Origin: Phaeotremella fagi
Taxonomy: Eukaryota; Basidiomycota; Tremellomycetes; Tremellales; Phaeotremellaceae
Assembly (NCBI GenBank): GCA_001599715.1
Contig: BCHU01000014.1
Coordinates: forward strand, 868,001-932,000
Direction: 5' to 3'
Length of the DNA: 64,000 nt
The position numbers and the translations under genes are program-made. The stretch's first letter is position 1. Every line of letters begins with the position of its first letter. The notes under the pieces are model-generated. The model did no database searches. It saw nothing but the letters and a program-made list of their open reading frames with translations, and had not been told where the DNA came from. Positions 1-9,530 of the stretch are shown here, one piece after another.

Positions 1-926
1 ATTTTCTAAATCCATCCAACGACACTTCATCATTATGTGATCTAGTGGAATCCTTCATTTGGAATTCACTCAGGCTTGATGTATTTAATTCTCTTGGTAA
101 AGATGAAGACGGCAAAAACCTAGTATCAAATCACCAACGTTTTCAACATTTACTCTCAAAAGGATATTCCAATCAAATAGCTTCAAAGATGATTAAATCA
201 TTGTCAACTGTTCCTCAGGATTTTTATCGTCTAGAAGGATATCATACAACTAAGACTGCAAGAGATAAAATGGTATCACTTTTTGCGTCACTCAATGATC
301 AATCTGGTAAATCTTTTGCTTCATTTATTATCGAATTCAACATACCCGCTGTTCGAATGGATACTGATGTACTAACACAATCAGATTACGCAAGAAGAAG
401 GAAGAAATTAACACATAAAAATGAAATAAACAAGGTTCAGGTTGTTCAGACTGATAACCTGAATACATTCCAACAATCCAATCAACTTGGTCTCCCTGGT
501 AACCTTGGTGGGGATGTTTTTTTGGATAGGAGTAATGCTTCCTCAGAAGCCAACTCACCTTCCAGCTCAATAGGTAGTCAATGGTCAGCTCTTAACAGTC
601 CTTTGTTCAATAATTCCCAAGACAAAACAGGGGAACCAAGTTATATCACCAAAACACCAAATGATTATCCCTGGTCCCCAGATTATAGTCCAAGTCATCC
701 ACCTTCAATTCAGATCAATGAACAACCTTGGCAAGTGAATGACCCAGAACTGATGAGAACAACAGGGAGTTTCTATGGTCCAATACAGGATGGTGGGGTG
801 GAGAATTGGTTACATGAGAACATTTCGGACTCAGATTTATATGAGGAAGTCAGACCTGATGACATAGGGTTTGAGATCTTTGTTCTATCCAACTTGGCAG
901 AGGAAACTGTTAAGAACAAAGATTGA
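1..926 (+). CDS. family A unknown protein, copy 1 (5' end outside window)
   Basis: The frame is open from base 3 to the TGA at 924-926, giving at least 307 residues. There is no ATG at the homologous start, so the gene begins left of the window. The visible N-terminal part aligns with copies 2 and 3 (LV-x-x-FIW-x-SL, SLGK, YRLEGYHT, ASL, FASFIIEFNIPAVR). This core is followed by a Lys/Arg-rich patch, a Ser/Asn/Pro-rich linker (SPSSSIGSQWS) and a C-terminal tail of the type GFE-x-FVLS-x-LAEE. No signal peptide, membrane segment or catalytic motif is visible in the part present. No known family is recognised. Its 3' flank is duplicated behind copy 2, which points to tandem duplication. Confidence 0.8.
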   Translation, partial: FLNPSNDTSSLCDLVESFIWNSLRLDVFNSLGKDEDGKNLVSNHQRFQHLLSKGYSNQIASKMIKSLSTVPQDFYRLEGYHTTKTARDKMVSLFASLNDQSGKSFASFIIEFNIPAVRMDTDVLTQSDYARRRKKLTHKNEINKVQVVQTDNLNTFQQSNQLGLPGNLGGDVFLDRSNASSEANSPSSSIGSQWSALNSPLFNNSQDKTGEPSYITKTPNDYPWSPDYSPSHPPSIQINEQPWQVNDPELMRTTGSFYGPIQDGGVENWLHENISDSDLYEEVRPDDIGFEIFVLSNLAEETVKNKD

Positions 927-1232
927 TGTTGATAAAAACTGTTGAGGGCTACTTCATGATTTTTCTGGTATAATGCATCTTGAAATGTGGATAGCATACA
1001 AAATGTCAGCAATGTATTTCTGTAAGTGCGGGTGAGATTCTATGAGACCATATGGGTCTTCTAAAGACTGATGCAGTCTTCCAAACACTTGCAATCCTTT
1101 GACAATAAGTAGTCTTTGTCCAATTGTGGTGTACTCCAGCAGAGAATAAGCTATTGAAGGTTAATATACTACATTCCAAAATTCTGAAAAACAAAAGACA
1201 TGATCCACTCAGCCTTAGCTACCAAGTCAACA
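927..1232. promoter_or_regulatory. intergenic 3' flank of A1 and 5' block of A2
   Basis: The first about 65 bases after A1 (ACTGTTGAGGGCTACTTCATG) closely match the bases after A2. The stretch 1050-1170 matches 2864-2976 upstream of A3 (GTCTTCcAAACA, AGTCTTTGTCCAA, GCTATTGAAGGTT). The block therefore belongs to the duplicated unit and probably carries the shared promoter. No TATA box is clear. Confidence 0.5.
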
Positions 1233-2249
1233 ATGTCCAATGACATCCCGCAAACAATAGTCAATGTTAAAAGAGTTCTCTACAAGCCTGTAACTCGAGG
1301 CAGGTTGATAAAAACTTATTCATCAAACCCATCCACTGACGATACTACAATCTTATATACTCTGGTGAAGAACTTCATTTGGGATTCACTTATGCCCCTT
1401 ACAGTAAAATCTCTTGGTAAAAATGAGAACGATGAATACCTTGTGGCAAATCGCCAGCGTTTTCAACAATTACTCTCAACAAGATACTCAAGTACAGCAG
1501 CTTCAAAGATTATCAGCTCATTGACCACTGTTCCTGGTGGTCAGTATCGCCTAGAGGGACGTCATACCTTGCAAACGGCAAGAGATGAAGAGGTTTCACT
1601 TTATGCGTCTCTCAAAGATCGATTAGGCAAACCGTTTGCTTCATTCATCATTGAATTCAACATACCCGCCGTTCGATTGGATAATAATGTACTAACACAA
1701 TCAGACAATGCAAGAAGAAGAAAGAAACCAAGTAGAAATGAAATGAACAAGGGTCTGGTTGATCATTCTGATAACGTGAATGGGTTACAACAATCAAGTC
1801 ATCGTAGTCCTCCTGGTCTTCTTGGTGGGGATGGAACCTCAGGTAGCAGTGCTTCAAAAGTCACCTCACCATCCAGGTCAATTGGGATCCAATGGTCACC
1901 TTCTCACAATCCTTTGTTTGTCAAATCCCAGAAGGAAATAGTTACCACAAGTTGTACCACACAATCACCATATGAATTTCATCATTCATCACCAAATCAT
2001 AGTCAGACTCATCCACCATCAATTCAGAACAACAAGAAACCTTGGCAAGCTGCACAAGTGAAAGATGTGGAATCGATAAGGACAACAGAGAGTTTCTATA
2101 GTTTGACACAGGATGGCGGGGTTGAGAATTGGTCATGTCACAACATTTTGGGGCCAGGTTTGTATGAGGAAGTCAGACCTGATGACAAAGGATTTGAAGA
2201 TTTTGTCCTATCAAAATTGGCAGATGAAATTGTTGAAAATAAAGATTGA
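1233..2249 (+). CDS. family A unknown protein, copy 2
   Basis: Single-exon gene of 338 residues. The ATG at 1233 is preferred over the in-frame ATG at 1200 because it sits in the context TCAACAATGTCC that is also found at the start of A3. The core domain lies at about residues 45-150 (LVKNFIWDSL, SLGKNEN, YRLEGRHT-x-x-TARDE, YASL, FASFIIEFNIPAVRLD). It is followed by a basic RRRKKPSRN patch, a Ser/Pro/His-rich linker and the tail GFEDFVLSKLADE. It has no secretion signal or membrane helix. Function is unknown. The core pattern of alternating hydrophobic residues suggests beta strands (inference). Confidence 0.85.
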   Translation: MSNDIPQTIVNVKRVLYKPVTRGRLIKTYSSNPSTDDTTILYTLVKNFIWDSLMPLTVKSLGKNENDEYLVANRQRFQQLLSTRYSSTAASKIISSLTTVPGGQYRLEGRHTLQTARDEEVSLYASLKDRLGKPFASFIIEFNIPAVRLDNNVLTQSDNARRRKKPSRNEMNKGLVDHSDNVNGLQQSSHRSPPGLLGGDGTSGSSASKVTSPSRSIGIQWSPSHNPLFVKSQKEIVTTSCTTQSPYEFHHSSPNHSQTHPPSIQNNKKPWQAAQVKDVESIRTTESFYSLTQDGGVENWSCHNILGPGLYEEVRPDDKGFEDFVLSKLADEIVENKD

Positions 2250-2328
2250 TGTCAATAAAGACTGTTGAGGGCTACTTCATGAGTTTTCTGGACTGATGCA
2301 TCTCACAATGTGGATAGTGTATATAATG

Positions 2329-2811
2329 TGTCATGAACCGCTTTAGAATTGCTTAGTAATCCTCCAGTTAAAGATTAGTAATACTTATTGTGGCAGAAGT
2401 ACAATAGGCATTTACCTAATAGGCATTTGCTCGTGCCTAATAGGAATATGCTCGTGCTCATTTGACAAGGTATAAAAAGCTGATTTTTATTATCTTCATC
2501 TCTTCTTTCTTCTTTTCTTTTCTTTAACTTTGGATCTCACAAATAGAAGGTCTGAACCCTTCACTTCTTCATCCCTACTCCTCTTCCCTTTTAGTTCATA
2601 GTCTTAGTAAATAGTTTAACTATATTATATATATCTAGTCATACATCGTATACATTTATATTTAGTTACTACTATTTGCCACCCACACCTCGTAACATCC
2701 TTTTACTTTATATCTTATCTTAGTTCAACTCCTTCCTTCCAGCAAGTCAGCGATCTTTCCAAGTCCTCTTCTAGTCCCTCCAACCCTAGTCCCTATCCCT
2801 CCTGCGTGACA
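2329..2811 (+). mobile_element. solo LTR 1 (483 bp)
   Basis: The element starts TGTCATGAACCG and ends GCGTGACA, so it has TG...CA termini with inverted ends. It is flanked by the perfect 5-bp direct repeat TAATG (2324-2328 and 2812-2816). Outside the repeat, the sequence continues exactly as in the equivalent uninterrupted flank between A1 and A2. A TATAAAAAG box at about 2471 is followed by a long pyrimidine tract, as expected of an LTR promoter read on the plus strand. No internal coding region or second LTR is present, so it is a solo LTR left by recombination of a retrotransposon. Confidence 0.9.
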
Positions 2812-3044
2812 TAATGTCAATAAGATATTACAGCCAGTACAGGTGAGATTTCAGGAGACTGTATGGGACTTCTCAAAACTGACAAAGTCTTCCGAAACAT
2901 TTTCATTCTTTTGATGATAAGAAGTCTTTGTCCAACTGTGATGTACTCGTACGAAAAACTCAGCTATTGAAGGTTGAGGTGCAACATTTCAAACTCAGAA
3001 AAAATACATATACAATTCACTCATCCTTACCTAATCAGTCAACA

Positions 3045-4106
3045 ATGTCCAGTTCAAGCCTGCATCCTGCGGTCGATGTTCAAAGTACAACCTCTAAGCC
3101 TAAAACCCAAGGCAATTTGATAGGGACTGGTTATTTTTCAAACTCATACAACAAATTAACTACATCTTTATGTGCTCTAGTGGAGAGCTTCATTTGGAAA
3201 GCACTCAAGCGTGACACAATTAGTTCTCTTGGTAAAAACAAAAACAATCAACACTTGGTAGCAAATTTCCAACACTTTCGACATCTACTCTCAGAAAAGT
3301 ATTCTGATCAAACAACTTCAAAGATCATTGACTTATTGATCACTGATCCATATGGTTCATATCGTCTGGAAGGACGTCATACTTATGAAACAGCAAGAGA
3401 TGAAGTTGTATCACTTTATGCGTCTCTCATTGATCCATCAGGTAGATCATTTGCTTCATTCATAATCAAATTTAACATACCCGCCATTCAACTAGATACA
3501 ATTTATTTGGAATATTTAGAAAGTGTAAAAAGAAGGAGAAGAAGAACAAATAGAAAGAACAGAGGTATTGTTTTTCAGACTGATGAGCTAGAAGCTTCTC
3601 AACAATCAAATCAGCTTAGTCTTCCTGGTCTTTCTGGTAGGGATGTTTTGTTGGGTGAAAATGCTTCAATCTTTGAGGTGAACTCACCATCCAGCTCAAT
3701 TGGTAACAAATGGTCAGCTCCACACAGTCCTTTGGTCAATAATTCTCAAAATGAAATAGGGGAACCAAGTCATTTAAATCAATCACCTTATGAATTTTAT
3801 TCCGTCCCAGATCAAAATCAGGCACCATCAATTCATTTTAACGAGCCACCTGGGCAATTTGATGCTTTGAAAATGATGGGAACAACAGAGAGTTTAAATG
3901 GTACAATGCAGGATGGAAGGGTTGAGTGGTTGCGTGACAACCTATCGGATTCAAATTTGTCGGAGGAAGTTAGTCCAGGAGACCAAGGGTTTGAAGACTT
4001 TGTCATATCGAAATTGGCTGAAGAACTAGTGGACAACGATGACAAAGGATTTGAAGATTTTGTCAGGTCGAAATTGGCAGAAGAACTTGCCGATAATAAT
4101 GATTGA
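3045..4106 (+). CDS. family A unknown protein, copy 3
   Basis: Single-exon gene of 353 residues. The start ATG at 3045 aligns with that of A2. The core (LVESFIWKAL, SLGKNKN, YRLEGRHTYETARDE, FASFIIKFNIPAIQLD) is followed by an Arg/Lys-rich run (KRRRRRTNRKNR) that could act as a nuclear signal (inference) and by a Ser/Asn/Pro linker. The C-terminal tail is present twice: GFEDFVISKLAEELVDND, then GFEDFVRSKLAEELADNND. The LTR 1 insertion ends 233 bases upstream of the ATG, but the shared promoter block 2864-2976 is intact. Function is not recognised. Confidence 0.85.
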   Translation: MSSSSLHPAVDVQSTTSKPKTQGNLIGTGYFSNSYNKLTTSLCALVESFIWKALKRDTISSLGKNKNNQHLVANFQHFRHLLSEKYSDQTTSKIIDLLITDPYGSYRLEGRHTYETARDEVVSLYASLIDPSGRSFASFIIKFNIPAIQLDTIYLEYLESVKRRRRRTNRKNRGIVFQTDELEASQQSNQLSLPGLSGRDVLLGENASIFEVNSPSSSIGNKWSAPHSPLVNNSQNEIGEPSHLNQSPYEFYSVPDQNQAPSIHFNEPPGQFDALKMMGTTESLNGTMQDGRVEWLRDNLSDSNLSEEVSPGDQGFEDFVISKLAEELVDNDDKGFEDFVRSKLAEELADNND

Positions 4107-4568
4107 TATCGATCAAACTACGCAGAGCTTCGTGATTAGTTTGTAGTCCAATGTATGTGACTCACAATGTGAATTGTGTGTATACAGTACACCAATACTG
4201 ACAACTCGTCCTTGCAAAGTGTTGTACTGAAAATACCGGATAACTTGCTCGCTGCACCATCTTGATTTGTTGATCTTTTCATGGTATCTGTCAAAGTGAC
4301 ATTTTGCCTCAAGAGAATTTGCCATGTTCTGGCTATGTATTCAAAACAAGTGTGCACTTGTTTGATCTACTTTGGAACCCTAAGTGACCAAGTATGAAGA
4401 TCTTTTGCGCTCTACGAGAAGACTGTGGAGGGTACAGCATATCACTCCGCCCACAATCAGATGAAAGGAGAGAAATCATAGTAGAGTCTTCTTTCAAGCA
4501 GCGCTGTACTTCACCGCTGAGAGCATTGTACAACGTTTCTTCTCAACAACCATCCAACAAACAATAAG
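4107..4568. other. intergenic A3-A4
   Basis: The first about 90 bases resemble the 3' flanks of A1 and A2 in a diverged form (CACAATGTGaAT-x-GTGT). The rest has no recognisable element apart from a possible pyrimidine-rich leader just before the A4 ATG. Overlapping minus-strand open frames here have no homologue and are not supported. Confidence 0.4.
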
Positions 4569-5276
4569 ATGTCGAATCCTCACTTTAAGTTAACAAAATC
4601 TGGTGAAACATCTACAAAGATGGGAAGCTCCCCAGCACTACAAGGTCATTATCTCCCATTGAACCGAGGAGGGAAGTTTAGCGACGAGATGGTCGACAGC
4701 TTTCTTAACGATGCGTTCAAGCAGTCAAGTATCGATTGGTTGGGAAGAAATGAGTACGATCTACTACATGTATCCGGTAGTGCCAATTTGAGAAAAACAG
4801 TTCCCTCAAAGTATTCATCGGCTATCAACCGGGCTATCTTCGAACAACTCGAAAACTCTTTCTCACTCACCGAAAGTCTCTACTATCTTTTCGGTTTTTA
4901 TGGTAACAAGACGGAGAGAGATTCAACAATCCATTTCATCGCCTCATTGTTCAAAAGAGATGTAGCCATGAGCTCGGGTACGGGTAAAAAACACTTAACA
5001 GATCCTGAACAAATCGCCTCATTCGATTTGGTTTTCGATCTTACCAAGATTATCCCTCGGTCAAAACGAAGAATCCGAGCTTCACAAATTAGTAGACGTG
5101 TTGAGAAACGTAATGATGATGTAGGGGAGAGGGCTGAAATAGCCCAACTAGACAAGAATAAAGGGAAAGGTAAGGCTATCGAAACTAATGCAGACATCGA
5201 CTCAGAAGCCGCTGAAAGCTCAAGGTCAAGACAACGAACTCCTCCCGCAACTTTCAAACCTCCCATATATGTTTTG

Positions 5277-5327
<51 letters not shown>

Positions 5328-5777
5328 GAAGAAGAATTGGCTCTTGGGAGTGATGTCTCTACAGCTACGATGTTCATTTCGCCTCCTGGTTCAATGGATG
5401 ATGGATTTCCACGAGGTCTCAGTCCTGTCTTCGACGACCCTTCGTCTTCTAAGGTGGACGGTCAAAGTTATTTCGACTCCGACTTGTTCCCAAGCAAAGC
5501 TCACCTTCAACTTAAGAATTTGGCTCACAGAGCTTCCACAAGAACACTTCTTGGCTCGAGTAAACAACCTATCACCATCGACGAGGACGAGGACGAGGTA
5601 ATCATCCTAGAAACTTGTGTCAAGGGTGAAATTCCCGGTTTCCTCGGCATAACATCGCCCGATGAGTATCTTTCGTATCTACTGAGACAGGAGCAAGAGG
5701 AGAAGAGGATAGCTGAGCTGATGGATTGGAGAGCAAGTCGTTCTCCGGCCCCCAGTCCAGAACGAAGTGATAGGTAA
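4569..5777 (+). CDS. family A unknown protein, divergent copy 4 with poly-Asp tract
   Basis: Single-exon gene of 402 residues starting at the ATG at 4569. The N-terminal region aligns with the family A core (SFLNDAFKQSSIDWLGRNEYD, VPSKYSSAINRAI, LYYLFGFYGNKTERDS, FIASLF, FDLVFDLTKIIPRSKRR). The rest is low complexity: a Lys/Glu stretch, then PIYVLD followed by 16 Asp and 4 Glu. After this come a Ser/Pro region and a second hydrophobic-acidic site, DEDEVIIL. Both sites resemble SUMO-interacting motifs (hydrophobic core beside acids), which is inference. Codon use is less AT-rich than in A1-A3, consistent with an older member. Confidence 0.8.
5277..5324 (+). repeat. (GAC)16 trinucleotide microsatellite
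   Basis: Sixteen perfect GAC units in frame with the A4 gene encode 16 Asp, followed directly by GAG/GAA codons. The tract is a likely site of length variation between strains. Confidence 0.97.
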
Positions 5778-6262
5778 AGTGGTGATGCCTTGACTTTATG
5801 GGACGGTTGGTTTGAAGACAGGAGATTGAGTTTATAACATCCAGTATATAGCACAGATTGGGAACCGAATGTCAATTATCTCGATGAGAGTAGACCCTAC
5901 TTTAAATACGGCAGTTTAAACACCTTCTGCCTTGTATTTGCAAAAGAAGATGTAGTCACATCCACTATGTCTTCTAAGACTAGTGCGGTGGAGACTTGGC
6001 ATCGCAGAATAAGGTCAATCAAGCTGTTGTGGCAAATCGCTGTTACAATTTCGGACGCAAATGAATCTCTTATCTAATCGAGAGTCTTCCAGAGAATTAC
6101 CGACAACACTGCGGAGCTTAGGTGTAGTCTACGAAAAGATAAGAAGTCTTCCTGGCAGTAATAATATCTAACGATTTGAAGAACTGTGATGTCCCGATTT
6201 TCAGTGAGACTAATCGGAATTTTATAGTTTCTATTCCTACGTTTACAAAATCTAGACACGAG
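5778..6262. promoter_or_regulatory. intergenic A4 to linking gene, with family A promoter block
   Basis: At 6137-6190 the sequence GATAAGAAGTCTT ... AACTGTGATGT repeats the block found upstream of A3 (2915-2944). The rest shows no gene. The shared block suggests common regulation of the next gene with family A (inference). Confidence 0.5.
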
Positions 6263-6895
6263 ATGTCTGTCATCACTTCTGATATTCGACCACCTTCATC
6301 TTCCAATCTCCATATCGGTAAGATAATAAGAGGCAGATCGGTACTGTGGGACGGAACGGATAATTCTCTCGCTCGGGGCTTGATCAGTTTTTACCGATTT
6401 GCTTTGTCGCCCAACAAAATCCGTGAAATATCCCGATCTGGTGATGGTTATGAAAACAGACTTTTGGTTAACAACACACGCAAAAAAAGTAAAGAGATTA
6501 AAGCACTATCTTCGAGTGTTACTTCCAAGTTGTCGATAAAGGGTGTTAGGTTAGAAGAAGGAGAATGGTTTCAATTTTGTGGGTACTTCCACTCTGATAC
6601 TCGACCTGAGAAGGAGATTACCTTTTCGATGGCTTTGAAAGAAGGTGGTGACAGGAGTTTGGATTTGGAATATGATAGTTTGCTCCGTTTTGATCTATCA
6701 TTCGTTTTAAGCACTTCAGAAAAACATCGAAAGATCAACGCCTTACCAGAAATGCCAGGACAATCACAATTTCATATGAGAGATTCGTTCGCCGAAATCA
6801 AGAATGTTTATTCAGGTTTCGATATTTTGCATCCTATTGATGAATCTGCTTTGGTCAACGTTGAAGTCAGCCCGGCTTATAGTTCTCTACTTTGA
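6263..6895 (+). CDS. unknown protein linking families A and B (210 aa)
   Basis: Single-exon gene; the first ATG in frame is at 6263. The protein begins MSVITSDIRPPSSS and then carries W-D-G-x-D (VLWDGTD), the signature of family B cores. This is followed by I-x-x-I-S-R-S-G-D, a Lys-rich stretch, GEWFQFCGYFHSDTRPEKE (matching G-x-Y-S in B), ITFSMALKE and LRFDLSFVLS. It has one core only and lacks the long linker and the B tail. Its upstream block is of the family A type. It may be a diverged relic of the ancestor of both families (inference). No biochemical function is recognised. Confidence 0.7.
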   Translation: MSVITSDIRPPSSSNLHIGKIIRGRSVLWDGTDNSLARGLISFYRFALSPNKIREISRSGDGYENRLLVNNTRKKSKEIKALSSSVTSKLSIKGVRLEEGEWFQFCGYFHSDTRPEKEITFSMALKEGGDRSLDLEYDSLLRFDLSFVLSTSEKHRKINALPEMPGQSQFHMRDSFAEIKNVYSGFDILHPIDESALVNVEVSPAYSSLL

Positions 6896-7437
6896 CATCG
6901 TCCAATAAAGAGTATTTGGAAGAGAATGGCAAGGATGAAGAACATCTTTATGAGTACATGGGTCTTTTCTAGCTATTTTGTTGTTGTTTTGGATTTTTAC
7001 GAAAGTCGGATATATGGGTAACATGTAAAGGTGTACATATGCTTGTGTTGGAGTATTTTTGCTATTGACAATGCAAGTAAGGAAGATATTTCCCACAACA
7101 TATTTTGATTCACAGGGTCTCCGATGTTTCCATCCTCGAACCTCAATCAAGGCAGAAGGAATTATCTATGCAAACGTTTTTGCAAAATCCCGTTTAAATG
7201 AGCTTCTTTTCGGGAAAAGGAGACAATTTAACAAGAACAATTAACACCACAGTGATTTCCCGATCCTTCTCGCTCCACCTCCAGAAGGCAATGGACATCC
7301 ACAGATTGAATCTCAAACAACTTAGGAAGGCTCAAGGAAGTCAAAGAGAAAGTGTTTATAATTGAAGAAAAACGTTTTATTTCCCTTACCGTTTGCAATA
7401 CAACAGTTTTTCCCCTTCTTTAGAAATCTATTTTAAA
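6896..7437. other. intergenic region with possible gene relic
   Basis: Nothing clear is present except at about 7268-7312. There, CCACCTCCAGAAGG ... ATTGAATCTCAAACAAC resembles the start of the next gene (CCACCCCAGAAGG ... GTCGAATCTCAGTACAC). This could be the remnant of a duplicated 5' end, but the match is short. Confidence 0.35.
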
Positions 7438-8107
7438 ATGACCAAAACACTTATTAGAAGATCTACCCCCACCCCAGAAGGTTCTGACATCGACGAAGTC
7501 GAATCTCAGTACACTTCTTCCGATGTTGAGGTTGATTACATTCTTGGCGATCCTGAGTCAGACCTAGAGGAGAATCCGCACAGTTTTGGTACAAACATGG
7601 TACGTAAAAGTCTAAGTATTCATACAATAATTCTCGACTTATATTTTTTACTGACACTCATGTTAGGAGAACACCCTCGACAGAACCCAAGTCACCGAGA
7701 TGCCCGGTACTTTCCCGCCCTCACCCAAGTACGAAGTCGCCAAAACTTACAAAGTCACCGAGAAATACGACGGTATAACTCTCTATGGCCAAACAGTCAA
7801 GCTCGAGCAAGGAGAACAAGGTGAGGTACAAACAGTCAACATCATTTTCGGAGAGGGTGATAGTCAAATCTCGGTCGCCCTATTAGAAACCGTCCCGATC
7901 AATTTTGCGAATGGGTTGGAGTGGACTGTCTATAACAGCGAGTTTGAAGGTGTTCAATGGCCAGATAGCGGTGTTTTAAAACAGTTGAGTGAGGTTGGTT
8001 CTACTATCCATTGTAGTAAGAAAGGATCCCTTGTTCTTCCTAAACTTCTCACCAATTTAAACAATGTTAGTATCTTGGATGCTTTCGGGAAACAGATCGA
8101 ATTTTAG
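7438..8107 (+). CDS. unknown 200-aa protein, one intron
   Basis: Exons are 7438-7599 and 7667-8107; the 67-nt intron has GTACGT...TTAG ends and a CTGAC branch, and the joined frame gives 200 residues. The N-terminal 55 residues are acidic and rich in Ser/Glu (DIDEVESQYTSSDVEVD). The rest looks like a compact beta-rich domain (YDGITLYGQTVKLEQ, VNIIFGEGDSQISVALL, LPKLLTNLNNVSILDAF). No family is recognised. It is the only intron-containing gene inside the A/B block, and a relationship to A or B is not evident. Confidence 0.65.
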
Positions 8108-8477
8108 TTGGGAGGGATCGATTGCAGAAGATCGTGTTCGTCAAGTAGTAGTTTAGTTCCAGTTTGTTAGTGTTTTGGTATGCAAGATTTGAGTAGTACT
8201 TTGTCTTTTTATCCGGCATTGAACAAGCGTTCAGCTATCTGCCACAGTGACAGTATATTTTGCTTCACCAGACTCGTTACAGCTGAAAATAAGCAAAATG
8301 GTGCGTCAAAAGTAACGTCCTTTCCGTGAATCCTTTCTCAAGTTAGAGGCACGTCATTTAGTACCCTTTTAGCTGATTCAGAAATGTTTCAGGCCAATTC
8401 ACCAGAGCACACCTTACTGTCTTCACTACCCATATTTACCAACCCTATGTCCTTTTCACCAAAACTTAACTCCCAAG
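8108..8477. other. intergenic, nothing recognised
   Basis: No coding, repeat or RNA feature is visible. The last 100 bases presumably hold the promoter of the next gene. Confidence 0.3.
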
Positions 8478-9239
8478 ATGTATTCAATCCCACCGAAGAA
8501 ATCAATATACCCTTTCGCATTTGAATACTTGGACAAGAACAGAAAGAAAGAGGAGAGCAGTGGAACCTGGGGTCGACCATTATCAAGCATTCCGTTCCAT
8601 TGGGATGGTAACGATGATGACAGATCTCAAAAGCAATTATCAGATTCAATCAAATCCTTCCTCCACGTCGTAACATGTAGGGACAATATCGACAAAATCA
8701 CCCAAGAATCTGGCGGATTGACTTTTATTAGTCCGTGGAGTAAATCAAAAAAATTCTTGATCGAAAATTCAAATCGTATTTTCTGCTCTAAACATCATTC
8801 TGATTATAGATTTAAGGATAGGGAATCGGGGGGTTACAGATTTACAGGTAACATATCTAAAGACTCGAGTGCGGGTCATCATTTGATTCTCGAGATGTCT
8901 TTGGAAAAATGTTTGGCGATGAAGAATCAACCTGAACAATCGACGATCGAACCTGAAGCGACCATGGATTTTCGTTTATCGGTTAATTTATTATTGTTGA
9001 AATCGTTCGATCAATTTTTGGAGTCTCAAACACTCTTGAACTCTCATCGAGATAGGATAGGAAATCTGGTCGAGGATGGGACAGGAATGGAAGGAGGGTG
9101 GGAGAAACGGGAGGATACATCGAACGCGTCACTCGATGGCGGTAGTGATTCTTGGCAGGAATTTGTAGTAGTGGATCTACCGAGCTCAGAAGAGGTGACG
9201 AAATATTTCGAATCATTAGATCACATGTGGGTTTTTTAG
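8478..9239 (+). CDS. family B unknown protein, single-domain member (253 aa)
   Basis: Single-exon gene with ATG at 8478. It has one B core: GTWGRPLSSIPFHWDGNDD, I-x-x-I-T-Q-E-S-G-G, RFTGNISKDSS, LEMSLEK and FRLSVNLLLLKSF. This is followed by an acidic linker and the B tail SWQEFVVVDLPSSEEVTKYF. It lacks the second core seen in the following genes, so it may represent the ancestral single-domain form (inference). There is no signal peptide or membrane helix. Function is unknown. Confidence 0.8.
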   Translation: MYSIPPKKSIYPFAFEYLDKNRKKEESSGTWGRPLSSIPFHWDGNDDDRSQKQLSDSIKSFLHVVTCRDNIDKITQESGGLTFISPWSKSKKFLIENSNRIFCSKHHSDYRFKDRESGGYRFTGNISKDSSAGHHLILEMSLEKCLAMKNQPEQSTIEPEATMDFRLSVNLLLLKSFDQFLESQTLLNSHRDRIGNLVEDGTGMEGGWEKREDTSNASLDGGSDSWQEFVVVDLPSSEEVTKYFESLDHMWVF

Positions 9240-9530
9240 ATGGCTGGAGATACATTATCTACGTTCCCGAAGAGATAGATCAGCATTTCAGAAGTTTTAG
9301 ACAAAATGTGCGACTGTAGTTTTAGATTATGTCATTTTGTTTTTCCTTTTGTCAACATGGAACACCCTTCAAACAACTGATTGACTAAGGATTCCCAAAA
9401 ACCTTTCATCATTTGGAGTTTGAAAAAATGAAGTACATTCTAAAGGAAGTATCCTACCAGAAACAGTATATATTAAGTACATCAAGCCTTGTTCCAAATT
9501 CCAAATACAATTCCTCAAACACCAAATCAT

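Noticed and set aside
4898..5377. Minus-strand 159-aa frame with a poly-Ser run
   Set aside because: It is the antisense of the GAC repeat in A4. The other plus frame (5188-5601, poly-Thr) is likewise a shadow.
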